Below the pieces are notes generated by a model. It had not been told where the DNA came from. It ran no database searches and was given only the letters and a program-made list of their open reading frames with translations. DNA of 64,000 nt from Luscinia megarhynchos (Eukaryota; Chordata; Aves; Passeriformes; Turdidae), in contig JAPFBE010000003.1 in NCBI GenBank assembly GCA_034336665.1, positions 67,561,352-67,625,351 of the forward strand, given 5' to 3'. Position 1 is the stretch's first letter. Each line of letters starts with the position of its first letter. A program made the position numbers and the translations under genes. Of the stretch, positions 49,669 to 63,300 are shown in pieces.

Positions 49669-52600
49669 GGGCAATGGTAGACAATGAGTCCTTATCTCTG
49701 AAAAGGGAATGCAGCCGGCCAGTCCCAACAACTTACTAGGAATGAAAAGCACTTTCATTTAGCAAATGGGGAAAGAACTTTGCTCTAGCAAAATTTTAAG
49801 AACAGATGAAATTTAATAGCCTCCTGCAACGGAACAGCATGTGACTCAGCGGCAGGCACTCCAGCTCTGCCTCAGCTGCTTACTTTCAGTTCCTCATTAA
49901 GGAACTGTTTACATTAAATAAATGGAAATTTAAAAAACGAAAGAAATCTGCTGTTTCAGACTAAAAGATGTGTCTAGGCAGAAGGATGCCTCTGTCTACT
50001 TCTGCAAAGGGGCGAAGTGAAATACGGAGCGAAGAGAGGAGCTCTTTGCTGAGTCACGGTAACCAGGGATATCTCCAGCTCGCTGCTGCAGCTGATCGTC
50101 GCACCCAAAACACAGCTCACAGAGGGAGGGGACAGGGAGTGGCAGGCAGCACGGCATTACCAGCACCACCAGCCATTTCTCAAAGCACATCTAAGGTGCT
50201 GAACTGGAGCTGTAAAATGGCTCGCTAGAAATTCTGTATTAAGCAATGCACTCAGAGGAAAACAACTTACATCAGCTATCTACGGTGAAGAGCTATCACA
50301 TGCCTGGTACATAAATGTGATTGAAAGCAAAACAGGAAGAAAAACAAAATCACCTCAAACAGAACCAAGCAGCTTCATCAAACGAATTTCAAATCCTCAA
50401 GTAGTCTGAAAGCCAGTCACAGCAGATCTAGTAGCTCTTGTAGATTTGTTTAGGATTGGGCAAAACCTCAACTCACTGTCTGCACAAGCTGCACCTGAAC
50501 ATAGCGCAAAGGGAGCTGCTAAATTCCTCCCCACTGAGTCATCTAGCAGAAAAGCCACCAGTGAAGAGCTTTCAAGAGAAATATCTAAATCTGAGATGTG
50601 AAATAATCAGAGATGAGCACGCAGGACTTGCAAATACACAAGTATGAGAGGTAAAAAACTGAAAAGCAAAACCACTGAATAAACCACACCATGTAGAAAT
50701 AGCTGCTTTTATGTGGTGTGGGAGGCGAGAAGCCAGCAAGAACACCAGTTCTGTTAAGATCTTCTTATTCAGAAAAAATAAATATATCCTGATGCCTTAT
50801 ATATACACACTTGAGGATTCAAACAAGCAAAAATATTCAAGATTTTAGAAAAGTAAAAAGTGCCATATGGTGTGGAGACTACAATTAGCAGTAGTGCTGG
50901 TGCTGTGACAGAGGTGTTCAGAACACCCCATTTTCAGGAACAGAAAGTCAGTAGGATGTTATTGCCCACACCTTTACAGTTACATCTAAACTTAGGTTTG
51001 CCTCTGCAGAATTACATTACTGACTCTCTTCCCCTTTCTCCAATATTTGGAGAACTTCCTTCATGTATCTTTGTTCACCCTGCTCATGGGCATGACACAG
51101 GGTATGAGAGGTTTCTGCAGAACTGCATTTTGTATAAATAAAACTGACTATCTGCCAAAAATGTTATTCTCTTCCCTTTTTAGGTTCCTTTTCAAAATTT
51201 GTGTTAACCATTGTTCTCAAGATAGCCTTGAAAACATGAGTTGAACATTAGTACAAAGATACAGCAATATTACTCTGTAATCCATAAATGACATGTAGAG
51301 GGCTAAGGTTCTCAGTAGATTGTTAACACAGTAACTTAAAGCCAACTCAATTTTTAAAAGTATTTAACTTCTTAGAAGGCAAATAAAATCACATTTTACA
51401 TGTCTATATTACTTAATAAAGCACTACTGATGTTTTCAGCAAAATATTTCAGCAAAGCATTTCTCCAAAATACCTTCATTTTTATCAAAAGTATCTTCAA
51501 TTCTTCACACATGGAGGATGTCATAAAATGCCAACCACTGCAAACTGCAGAGCTGCAGCCACCACAGGCCTGTGACCTTTGTGAAGTCTGTTCATGGGCA
51601 TGTCACTCAAATTTGGGCCAGTGAGAATACTGATGGCAGGGGATAGAGGAAGGTAGCTTCCCATGTATTATGTTATTTGGAAATGCTCAGCTTCAAAGAA
51701 TAAGCATCACCTGGCTAAGTCTGATCTCAAATGTCCAATCATATCTATTGCTTTTAGTTCCCCTTGCAGCAGGGGGGACTGGAAACAAACGAGGGCCGAG
51801 TGTTTTCCAACGCCCCTGCCTGAGGGGAATATGTTGTGTCAGCACTGGAAGATATTCATGAACAGGCTTTGAGCTGTTGCACAAAGGTGAAAAGGTGCTT
51901 TGAGGCGATCAGCTCAGGCTGCAGCTGTGCCTTCAGCACTGGTGAGATCACAGCTTTGCTGGAGCCACTTAGCTCTGTAAACCCAAGCCCAAACTTAAAC
52001 ACAGTTACTAGGAAGAGGGAAGCAGAGGACTCTCCAGAACATAGATCCACAGCTCCACTCTTTGGCACTGGGAAGGCTGTCCTGAAGGAGCTGTGTGTTA
52101 AAACAAGTTTCGGCCAGCAAGCTGGACAGCACTCAGACACTTGTGTTCCTTCATAAGTGACACACTCTTCAGCACAGCTGGATCTGGCAAGAAACCTAGT
52201 GGGCCTCTGGACAATATCCCTCTGTGAAACAAAAGAAAGTTCCAACAGGCTTAAAATCCCTTCTTCACCCTGCTCAAATAAATATTAACAGCTGGATGAG
52301 TGACCTGAACAGCCCCTCTCACCTAGCAGTCTCATGATTGTTTTGGCTTTACCTTGTGACAAACAAAATGCTGTCACAAGATGAGTCAGACTTTGGACTT
52401 GGACAGGATAAGAAGGACACCACTATCTACAAGCTGATCTCATGCCAGAGCAGTACTTTTTTGATTTAGTCTGCCTGTGTCCCTCTGTGAACAAGTCTAT
52501 ATGCTAGACCAAAGAAGCTCAAACAAATCATCAAGGCCACTGAGCTTGTATGCTGGGCTGATCTTATGCTAAGAGACACTTGACAAGTCAGTGTTGTCCC

Positions 52601-52879
52601 TAAATTTGGGGCTGAATGGTGTGTCACATGGCAGAGAACAAGTTAAAGCATTACTCAATATCATATGACCCATTTTGCAGATAATCTGTCTTCAAATCAC
52701 TTTATCAAGAAACTAAATTTTCATGAAGTTTCTAAACTGCCCTTCTTATTTTAATAGAGCAAATACATCACGGAAACTGAAGTTCTGATGTGCTTTTGGC
52801 AAAAGGGACGTCTTGCAGTGCTTGCAATGTAGAACCAGTATTTAAGAGTGAAAGGAGGTCTTTCAGTACCCCTCAGCTA
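49669..52879. other. Intergenic, no supported gene
   Basis: Mixed composition. A slightly CpG-enriched patch lies at about 50000-50120, near a consensus AP-1-like TGAGTCA site (50050-50056). I found no exon, RNA gene or clear mobile element. Confidence 0.5.
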
Positions 52880-53135
52880 TGTCACCTCTCCTGGTATAGC
52901 GCAGCTGTGGCAAGGGCAGGATCATGCCGGCGCGGTCTCGGGAGGACAGCGCAGAGCTGAGTGCTCCCGTGCCGTGCAGGCTGCGCACGGCGGGGTGGGA
53001 GGAGGCTGTATCCAAACATTCGTGTGGGAACGCTGCCTGTGCCCAGCAGCTGCTCCACGGGGGGGACACGGAGCCTTTCCCCTGACACCTGCAGCAGCTA
53101 TGCCAGAGCCAGAGAGAGCCAGATCTATCTCTTCC
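52880..53135. promoter_or_regulatory. CpG-rich block upstream of the CR1 tail
   Basis: GC-rich sequence with many CpG pairs, possibly an outlying part of the SLC46A3 island separated from it by the CR1 insertion. Overlapping open frames occur on both strands, as expected from composition, and none has a recognisable domain. Confidence 0.4.
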
Positions 53136-53211
53136 TGGCAGTGCTGGGTTAATGGTTAGACTTCATGATACTAGAGGTCTTATCCAGCCTACACAGCTTT
53201 ATGATTCTATT
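53136..53211 (+). mobile_element. CR1 LINE, 3' end fragment
   Basis: It begins at ggcagtgctgggttaatggt and runs through the characteristic 'gacttcatgat...agaggtctt' 3' UTR to the terminal atgattctat tail, the standard end of avian CR1. It is heavily 5'-truncated and lies about 1 kb upstream of the SLC46A3 coding start, between two CpG-rich blocks. Confidence 0.85.
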
Positions 53212-53319
53212 AATGAGACACCAGCTGGTGGCTAACGAATGTTGCTTTCACACACGGGGACAAGCCGAGAGCACACGGAAGGGGGGCAGCTATAACAAAA
53301 CCTCTAAACCCTGTCAGCT

Positions 53320-54129
53320 GCGAACATGCGGCGGGCTCCTCGGGCCAGGCACGGCCACCTCGCCGCTGTGCAGGCGGAGCTCCAGGCCGGGCTCCAAAGC
53401 GGCGCCAAACGAGGCCAGCGATGCCGCTGATGGCGCAGATCTCGGTTGTGTAAGCAGCCCGAACACGCCGCGGGGCCGGGCGCGGTGCTGAAATCGCCAC
53501 GGTGCTCATGCGGCCTGACCTCTGGCAGCAGAGGGAGGTGGTGACGGGGTGGTGACATCGCGGGGCTGACACCGCGGGCACAGCGACCCCGCTCCGCCGC
53601 CGGGCCCAGACGGGGAGAGCGGGCCCCGCCCGCCGCAGCGCCCCGCCCGCGGGCCGAGACGGGGACAGCGGGCCGAGATGGCGGCACCCGGCCCCGTCCT
53701 CTCGGCGGCTGCCGGGGGGCGGTGACGGCGCGGGGGGACACTCCTCCGCTGAGGGACACGGCCCGCCTCCCGGTGTCACGGCGCGGGGGGACACTCCTCC
53801 GCTGAGGGACACGGCCCGCCTCCCGGTGTCACGGTGCTGCGGGGACACTCCTCCGCTGAGGGACACGGCCCGCCTCCCGGTGTCACGGCGCGGGGGGACA
53901 CTCCTCCGCTGAGGGACACGGCCCGCCTCCCGGTGTCACGGTGCTGCGGGGACACTCCTCCGCTGAGGGACACGGCCCGCCTCCCGGTGTCACGGCGCTG
54001 CGGGACGGGCCCGGCGGGCGGGGCGGGGGCGCAGCCGGGGCCGCTGCGCTCCGGGACGGGGCTGAGGGAGCGTCTGCCCCGGGCTTTCACCCACCGCTTT
54101 CCGCACTTGCCGTTTGTTTTGTGGCGCAG
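53320..54129 (+). promoter_or_regulatory. SLC46A3: CpG-island promoter of SLC46A3
   Basis: Dense CpG and high GC directly upstream of the first coding exon. A run of GC boxes (Sp1-type, gggcggggcggggg) lies at about 54014-54030, and I see no clear TATA box in the sense direction. The non-coding first exon and transcription start must lie in or near this island. A possible sense donor (TTGT|GTAAGC) is at about 53450, but I cannot decide it from sequence alone. The island also contains the 53/54-bp minisatellite. Confidence 0.75.
53723..54000 (+). repeat. 53/54-bp GC-rich minisatellite in the SLC46A3 promoter, about 5 copies
   Basis: The shared core ctcctccgctgagggacacg begins at 53741, 53794, 53848, 53901 and 53955, giving spacings of 53, 54, 53 and 54. 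Two unit variants occur: one with gcgcgggggg before the core (first, second, fourth copies) and one with gtgctgcgggg (third, fifth). The alternating order shows that a pair of units of about 107 bp was itself duplicated. A partial unit follows at about 53990. Near-identity of the copies implies recent expansion or homogenisation. Confidence 0.92.
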
Positions 54130-54343
54130 GGTTTGAAGCCCGGACCCAGAAATGAGGAAGGTTCTGTGCGTGGAGCCCGTCATTTTCATCTACATTTTTG
54201 CGTCTTTCCTGACGAGCCCGCTGGTGCAGCAGTTCATCTACCGGCGGCTGTGGGAGCAGGAGTACAACTCCACTTTCGTGAGCGACAGCAATGTCACTCA
54301 CTGCGAGCAGAATAAGAGCAGCCCGGCTTATATCAAACAGAAG
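54130..54343 (+). CDS. SLC46A3: SLC46A3 first coding exon (5' UTR 54130-54151, coding 54152-54343)
   Basis: The exon probably begins at 54130, after a pyrimidine-rich stretch ending in gcgcag. This implies a separate upstream non-coding exon inside the CpG island, which I could not place. The coding part gives residues 1-64, including the first membrane segment and the three-sequon lumenal loop. The exon ends CAGAAG followed by GCAAGT, the typical GC-AG donor. The next exon then continues Gln-Lys into Glu-Val-Gln exactly as in the family. The Kozak context is fair (G at -3, A at +4). Confidence 0.88.
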
Positions 54344-57300
54344 GCAAGTGGCGGGGGAGGAATGATAATTGCGAATAAACTTGCAGCCAGGAGGTGCTGC
54401 CTCAGTATAACCTCCTGTTTTATAACCTTAACCTTGTAGTTTTGTAACCTACCCTCACTTCACTGTCTCCTCGCTCTAATGGTACGCCGCAGGTAGTGAC
54501 AGTGCTTTAAAGACAAAGGTTCGTCTCCGGGAAGATGCTGGGTTTTAGCGGGAGTTGAACACTCCTGGGGGAATGGGGACCGAATTGGCATTGGGCTGAC
54601 ATTACCGGGGTACGGCTGCAGGCTCCTCCTCCCACGACCATTGTGCGTGTCGTGTTCGTGAGCCGCCCGTTGTCTCTGCGGCTCCTGCTGTTCTTTGTAA
54701 CCATCTGAAGTTTTAGCAAATGCCCTGTAGTTCTGAGGGGATAGGATCCAGCTTAAAATACCTGTATTTCAGAGGAATTACAAGAATGAGGAACAGGGGA
54801 AATTAAAATAATTTTTTTGTGGTTTTAAAGCATGGAAAAAATTAACTGATCTTTGCATGAGCAAATACAGTTGATGGTTTGCCGTCCAGAGTACTAGTCT
54901 GCCTTGTTGGAACACAAGGAATCAAGATGACAGGATCCCACGGTCAGTTACATTTTTAGCACTTTTCCATAGTTCAGTGTGCTGGATAGCTAATTGTTGA
55001 CTGGTACCTCTTCCATTGCACTTCCAGTGCAGTTTTAATGCCACCTGTAAGCAGAGCTAACTGTGAGCTGCTAGCAGAAGAGATGGTCATTCTCCATTTG
55101 CCTGTCCCCTCTCACATCATGTGTTGCATCTCACAGTTCTGCAGTTACAGATTATGGTTTGGATTTGAGTGGGGCACTGATTCAACAGAAAGCTCATCCC
55201 TTGTTTTGGAGTTGTTGCTTTTTGACTGTTGTTTGTTTTTTTCTGAGGCAGTACACTGCTCTGGCACACTCAGTGGCCACATGATTTCTGTGTCTAACAT
55301 GGGAACAGCAGAGGGGACATTTTTTCAGAAGAGGTGCATACTTGTCAACAACAACTGGCAGTTGGGGTGGATAAACTGAAAGATAAAACCACCATAGGGT
55401 CAGAAAAGTAAATGATTCACTGTATAAATTATACAGAAGTTGGGGTTACAGAAACAGTCAGCTGGCATTCCCCTACACTGCTGAAAAGGTGGTACTTGAA
55501 AATTTTTGCTCACGTCCCATTTTGGATCTCTGATGTGCTGCATACGTGCAAGACTGAATGCCTGAGCTTATCTGCCTCATTTGTCATATATGAAAGGAGA
55601 TTGTTAGTGGTACATGCTTCCAGTGAAGGTGATCAAAAGAAATAATTCAGGACTTTTAATGTGGCGTATGTTCTTTGTCATGTGACAGAAACTCGTCTTA
55701 GTAGAAAGAATGTTAAATTAAAAAGATCAATAGACCTGTTCCAACATGGCTTCTGGTCTGACCCATGCTATTTACCAGTTTTGACATTTACAAAAATTTG
55801 TCAATTTTTGTTAATGACCAGTTATTTTCAGAGCAATGCTTGTATGTTACTCCCAAAAAGTTTTTCTTTCATATTAGCTCCCCATTTGATGCTGTGTTGG
55901 CCATTTTCTCTAAGCATACAATTCTAATTGCAGAGCCTATCAAGAAATCTACATTTCAAATACATCTTTGCATTTTTCAACCCTCTCAAATTCAACCTGA
56001 TTTTCAAATTGCCATCACCTATGGTTCAAGATAGAAGACTCCATATTTGTTTTTGCAAAACACTGAGGCAGAGTGCTTAATTTCATCTGAAGTTTTGATA
56101 GCATCTCTGATATGATGGCATATTCACACTTTACAGGTCTCTTGTTTACAAATTATAGCTAATTTGATATTTGAGAGCATGAGTCCTTCAAGACAGCATT
56201 TGAATAATGGCCAATAGAACCTCTTAGTTTCCCTTTCCTGCATTTCAGCGATTGCCAGTCGGGCATGAGCTTTTGAACAATTGCACTCTTGTCTGGATGC
56301 CTTGCTGCATTTTTATACTGCACTCGTTACCACAGCGTAACAGTTTAAGTGCTCAAAACACACTAATTTAAGTGCAAGGGGCCTCTGTGCTGAGTAATAG
56401 TCCCGTGTATGGGCCAAAGAGTAGATCCAGTAACTTAATTCCAAACCCTTTTGCAAGGAAGTGTGAATTAGGCGTTCCGGATTTTCCAAGACCTTCCTAA
56501 CTGAACTAGGTTTGTAGATGTTGCAGTTTTTGCTGTGAGGCCCTGTTAGGCATTAATGTTTAAAAGAATACCTCTCTTAACAGTTAATTTAGTGTAAGTC
56601 CTTCTGTTCTGGGAATGAAGAAGCTTTATACTAATCTCACCTATTTCAAAGCAAAATGTAAAAGGAAATTGAAAACAAAAATCACTTGGAGCCTGCATAA
56701 AAGGTAGAATATAATTCAAAATGGTTAGTCCTTGCAAAATTTAGATTAATTATTTTTTTACAATTTGAAAAAAAAATCATCTTACAATAAAGTCAGTTTA
56801 AAGGTAATTTGAATATAAACTGAAGCATTCTGATCACTGACTTGGATAATCCTTTTTTAATATCTCAGAAAGAGCTATACTATTAATCATTAAACACTGT
56901 TTATCATCCACTGATTTATTATCCAATCAGTTCATTTCCTCTTGCTACTCAGTAATATTTTATCTTATAAGCCTGTGAGTTTATCATGTCCTTTATATTG
57001 TTCAGTCTCAGGTGCTGCATTTCTCTCTTAATTAATCTTTATATCAGTTGCTTATTCATTTTTGTTTTTTAATTTTGAAATAGGTGATTTTAATATCTAT
57101 TTCTGTCCACCATGAGTAATTTTTCAGAGTAGAGTGAACTTGCACAATAAAAAACTAGACCTTTATCTTCAAATATATGTAGTTCCATTGATTATTTAAT
57201 GGAGTTACATGATTTTAAAACAGCTGAAAGTTTGACCTATCATTTTCTATATTATTTTCCTTTGGCTTTATAAAACCATAGAGTGGGGAGTTGCATGCCT

Positions 57301-60300
57301 TAAATATATTTTTCCTGTACTTATGTCTGTAGTCTTCTTTTCAGTAGACATAAAGTTTTTTATCTCAGCAAGTTCATGGTTATGTGTGGTACCTGGATGT
57401 GTAGCCACCTTTTTTGTATTGCACAATTTCTTCCAAAATAAGTACACCCAAGTTTGGTACTTTTTTTTTTTTTTTTCATTCTTTCAGTTTTACACTTCAT
57501 TATGGTCTGGCGATAATCTTTATATTATGTGGTTAATGTGGGTTGAGATTATACATATTAACTTTTAATTTTATTTTTAATGTAGCAGCATTTGTTTGAT
57601 GCTCATGTCTTTCAACAAGACAATTCTAATAAAGAAGCGATGTCTGCAACTATATAGAGTTCTCTTTGTCAGCAGCAGAGGAGTTAAAGATCAGAATAAT
57701 ATTTTCCATCTCAGTTTGTTCAGTCTTCATGGTTTTGAACCTTCCAGGGCGACAGCACTGCTGGCCAGTGGACAGGATGTCATGAATGCTAAGGATCTTG
57801 AAAGCTTTCCTTGAGAACCTCAGGTTCAGTTAAATTTTCCTCTTGTGATAAAACCTGGTATCTTATAAGCAAAGGAAGAGATTGAACCAGAAATTCATAG
57901 TCTCTGCCTGTAAATATAAATATGAATTTTTAAAGCATTCAGCAGCTTTTAAAATTGCCCAGAGTATATTCCTGTAAGTTTTAGAGACTTTTCATCCTTT
58001 TGGATGCTACTGAGTCAGGATTATGTTAGCTGCAGAGGAAACACCTGAAACATGGAGTATAGATAGCTTGAATGCAGGCTGAGAATGGTGTGGGCAGACT
58101 TGCACAGCTGTGCCTGTTACTGATTGAACAGCACAATGTCTGCCCGAGTCAGTGTTATGCCTTAGAAAAGTCCAAGAAGTCTTTCAGCATGACTTTACTC
58201 TCTGCATCTAAAACTTTACCTTAGCTAGTATAAAGGGTTAGTATGAATAAAGTTTCTTCCTTTTCCCCTGCTGTCTGATCAGGTGGTTCTTCTGTCTGGT
58301 CAGGTGGTTGTCTTTGAAAGGGCTGTTGTGGCTCCTCTCTTGTCAGGTCTGCATCTATGCACTAAAAACAAGATCTGAATTAGCTTGCTGGGTGTCCTTT
58401 AGCAGCTGGCCTCATAACAATTTTATTTTTTTTAAATTAAACATCCTTTAGTTCTTTTTTTTCTGCAGCCATTCATGCCCTGTTAAATTGTTGTTTTTCA
58501 GTTACATTTGATTTTTATACTCTGTTAAAAAGAACTCTGAAATTTTCCCCGTAATGGGTGTAGAGACATCACTGATTTGGACAATTTCTGAGCCCAGAGC
58601 TTTACAGTGTTTGCAAAATCCATTAATTCATATACCTGTGAGTCAGTATAATATTTAAAGCTGTATTTCACGGTCTTAGTTGTTACTATTGTTTGTAGCA
58701 GTAAGATTGTATGATGGGATGTCAGAGCAAATTGTGATCTGTTTACTTGCATAGTGTGCTCTAGTCCATGAATTGTTTCTTGTAACTCCCTCAATAGAAT
58801 TATTTGGTAGGAAAAATTATCTCCTTATAGGAGGGAGCATACAGTGTGTTCCTTAATCAATGGCTGGCTTACTACTGATTTCTGTGTAGTATTAAAATAG
58901 GCCAATGCCCTTTTGCCATTGTATTGAAGGAGATACTTGCAGTTAAAGATACTTAACAGCTCTTGTAAGTGCATGTTCAAAAGGATTATTCTTTTTTCTT
59001 CATTGAAACTTCTTTGTCAACAGTACTAGTAAGACTGTGTCTTAAGCATTAAGTTTTGGGTTAAAATGTAACAGAGAATGTTTGAGGGATATACAAAAGT
59101 CTGAATATGCAATGAATTTCGTTATAGCCTAGTATATCAGAATGTCATATAATCTTATAAAACTACAATGCCTGTATCATGCCTTATAACAGTATAATTT
59201 ATAATCTATAAACATGTACAGCAATATTCATTACATTGCATAATAATAATTATGTATGTAATATTGTTACAGGTTTTTTTTCCCAATGTGTTATATTATT
59301 TACAATTATTTTTATTTTCTCTTTGCAGGAAGTTCAAGAAAAAGCCTCTGTTTTTAATATGCAGTTGGACTTAACTAGGGCCATTCCCAGCCTTACAGTT
59401 GCCTTTGTCATTGTAGCTAATGGGGACCGCCAGGGACACAAAAGGTCTTTAGTTTTACCATCAATGGGAGCTTTGATTTCTGGTATTAGCTTCACTGTAA
59501 TATCATATTTTTCCTTGTCACTCTCTGTCCTATTTGCAGTTGCATTTATTACTGGACTGTTTGGGAGTTTAGCAACTTTCCTTGGAGGAGGCTTTGCTTA
59601 CATAGCAGAGGAGTGTCATGATGAGAAGCAGAAAACAACACGAATAGCTGTAGTGGATTTGATTTTTGGAGTTGTATCTGGATTGGCAGGACTGTCATCT
59701 GGCTACTTTCTAAGAGGAATAGGCTTTGCATGGACATTTGTGATAGCATCTCTGCTCCATGTCATTAATATCATCTATATTGTATTTTTTCTGGAAGATA
59801 CTGTAGGTGTATCTCGACTCCAGCATGAAGCACCAGTATCCTGGAAAGAACTTCTTAGGGAGACATTTTCTGGAGTGTACATGCTTTTTAAAACTGCCCC
59901 TTATAAAAAGAGGGTTTTAATAATTGTGTTACTTTTTACATTTATGACTTATTTATTTACTATGCTGGGTGGGAGTTCACTTTTTACACTGTATGAACTG
60001 GATGAGCCGCTCTGCTGGAATGAAGTATACATTGGATATGGAGCAGCTGCATTCACTTCTGTCTCACTGACCAGCTTTTTAGGAGTTTACTTATTTTCCA
60101 AATGTCTCAAAGACATTTATATTGTCTTTATTGGGATATTTTCTTACATTGGAGGAATGATCATGGCTGCCTTTGCCAAAACTACTCTGCTCATGTTTTT
60201 AGGTGAGTTCTGAATCAGTTGTTCCATGGTCAACAATGTATATGAAAATACTGCTCTGTTATCTGTAGTGAATGCAGATGTTGGATATTGAACCACCTTG

Positions 60301-63300
60301 AAAGGGTCTTAGGTAAAATGCAAATGCTTGCTCAGACTGATCTAGGATTTAATTAAAATATGAACTGTGCAGAGAAACAATGGAATTACTTGCTTATGAT
60401 TTGGTTTTCGTGCCAGTAGAAATATATTTGATTTATTAATTTCTCTGTTTGTGGATAACTGTGTCTCAGTGCACATCTAGTCTGGCTTTTCTGTTGCCTT
60501 TTACTATTTGGGAATCTAAGTGTTCAAAAGTATATGACCAATGCAGTTGCAATATATTTGTAAAATCCTGGATTTTAATTACTTCAATGTCTCATGACTG
60601 CTTTACAGTGAGAGTGCCATCTTTGTTCTGCTTTATGCCTATTCCTGTTCTCCGATCCATGCTGTCAAAAGTGGTTCTCACTGGTGAACAGGGTAAGTAG
60701 AATTGCTTTTAAACAATAAAATAATATGATGCTTCAGAACAGTGATGCAAGAAGATCACCTTTAAACAAATAGATGCTACTTTAAAATTGCTTTCCTTTC
60801 AAATTCTGTACAATATGAGCCTGTGTCTGACATTAACAGCTTCTGGTTTTGAATTTAATATGAACAACGTGTTAAAAACTACTGCAAATTTCAACTATCA
60901 AACAAAATACTGTTCTTAAATTAAAGACCATTGGGAACTTGAAGCTGAATGCTTAAGGTTTATACAAGTGTGATTTCACAAGGGCTTCTACATTCACAAG
61001 ATTTTGGCATGAAGAGGAAGATGTGTTTCTGTTATTTAGTCAGTTTCTCACTTAATAATTTAGAAAGGTAAGCAGTAGGTGGTCAATCTTCATAGCATTT
61101 GGAAACAATTAGACTTTGATCCTCAGAAATAGAGCAGGAACATAACTTCAGGCCTGTGGCTTCCAAACACATCCCAAGAAATGTAGCATAATACTTCTCT
61201 AAGTCCTTTCCTTGTGGAACACAGAAAAAAGCACATCAGGCTTCAAATATTGCTCTAATATCCCATATTTTGCTTTTGGGGAGTGTATATTTTCTAGATT
61301 TTGGGAAACATATACTTTCTAGAAACGTTTTCCTGAGTTGATTAGTTTTATTTTTTAAAAGATTAATCTTCATACACCAAAACAAAGATCTCTTTGTACT
61401 AGCTGTGCTAAAATACACCTCCGGTATTGAGTTTCTTGGCATTCTTCAGGGCTTTGGCTACTTGAATAGTTTGATGCAGCAATCAGGTTGCCTCTTGTCA
61501 TCCTTTTCTGCTTACCTAGTGTAATTTTGGTTATGGTCCTGTGACTATGAATGCAGCTTGGGAAAATGTGTTCAACAAGATGCTGACAGGACAGACTGCC
61601 ACCCCAAAGGGTAGTTCAGTTCAAAAAATGTTGTTTGTTTCTGTTCAAAAATGAGAAGGCAGTTTTAAGCTGAACCAGCAGTTCCTTGTTGAATCAGTTT
61701 TTTCCACATATAAGAGTGAAGACTAGAGAAGGAAGAAACAAGAAAGGGAAAAGTAAGAATGAAGAAGAAGACTGGAAGGGGTAAAGTATGGAGATGTGCA
61801 CAACATGGTTAGTGAGAATGAACAGGTTAAACATCATGTGATAAGCAAATGTAAGAAAGTAGAAATAGTTTCCATCAACAAGATGTGTTGTTTATTTGTT
61901 GTTTTTTTGTTCATTTAAAAGAATAGCATTTTGCAAGAGTTGCCACAGCATACACTTTCATAGCAAATTATGATCCTCTAGTGCTTTTAGCTTGCATACT
62001 TGCAAAATACTGTCAACAGATATATCTTTTGAACCATATTTAAGAACTTCTGTACTTTGAAGAGATTTTGTTTTATTTTGTTTTGTTTGTAATTCACCCA
62101 TTTATTTTGGCAGGTGCTGTGTTTGCTTGTATTGCCTGTTTAGAAGTTGTGACCGGCACTATGTCAATTTCAGTTTTCAATATTATCTATGCAACTACTG
62201 TTGCATGGTTTTCAGGCTTTAGCTTCCTCCTATCAGCAGGCCTTTGTCTAATTCCACTGTCTGTCCTGTGGTAAGTATGGACTGGGAGGGTTCTTCTGAC
62301 TGCCTTTGCCAGTAATTTCTATTTCGACATGAATTGAAGCTGAATAGTTTAGTGTGGTAGTTCTCAAACTTTTTATCTGCTAGTGTGCTGTAGTGGCTCT
62401 AGCTCCACACTTTTTCCCTGATCCAGCTACCTGCCCTCAGCTCTGTGCTGTGAATTTCCCCCAAACTGAAGCCTATCCTGAATGTACTGCCACTGGGATA
62501 CACCATACCCTTGACTGCATGTGTGCCTTCCCTTGGTTTGAGACCTTTACATGGTCTTCTTTTCACATGAAAGGCATGAGCTTAATTTTGTAATCTGAGC
62601 TCTTCTAGATGCTAATGAAGGTTATAAACATGACATTGGCATGTTTAATGGTTTAATGGAAAGCTATCTGTCCTGGTCTTTGGTCATGGGTACCTTGTGA
62701 CCAAGTGCCATTAAAATCTGTAAAAGGATTTTTAAGGCCCAAAAGAATAAACCTCTAAAAATGTTTTAAAAATTGGCATCTATAGCAGTTGTGTCTAATC
62801 ATATCTAGTGACCATCTAGTAATATGGACTGTGAAATACCATTCATGAGTACTCATAAAGCAAAGATCACTTTACATTATTTCCATATAAATTACTTCTT
62901 TTTCAGATGCTTAAACAAAAATCTAAATAACAGAAGAATTACTTCTCATTAGATAGACTTACAGCTGGGGGAAAAAGATGTTTTTCTTAAGAGGGTGGCA
63001 CTCTGGCTGAAGACTTGTATATTTTTTCCTAATACTCAGACTTCACCTCAGTCACCTTTTATTGCTGTATCAGCTGCATTTTAAGATTTAAATAGGCAGT
63101 GATAATGCTGTAGATTTAGAACATTTCACATAAATTCAAGTCTATTCCTGCTTCATTATTATTCTTTACACAGTCTTTATGGAGAAGCTATACTAATGGT
63201 AATTTAAGGTAGTGATGGCTCTTACACCTGAGGGAATTGAAGCAAAGGCATCTTGCGTATGTGAGTAGAATACTTTGCAGTAAAGTAAAAAAATAATTGA

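Noticed and set aside
53210..54315. Frames of 218, 151 and 137 codons (minus) and 124 codons (plus) with repeated peptide units
   Set aside because: The repeated peptides are translations of the 53/54-bp minisatellite in the SLC46A3 promoter.
59236..59328. Upstream extension of the large SLC46A3 frame to an ATG at 59236
   Set aside because: The stretch reads through a poly-T acceptor tract and does not match the family. The exon clearly starts at 59329 and joins the exon ending at 54343.
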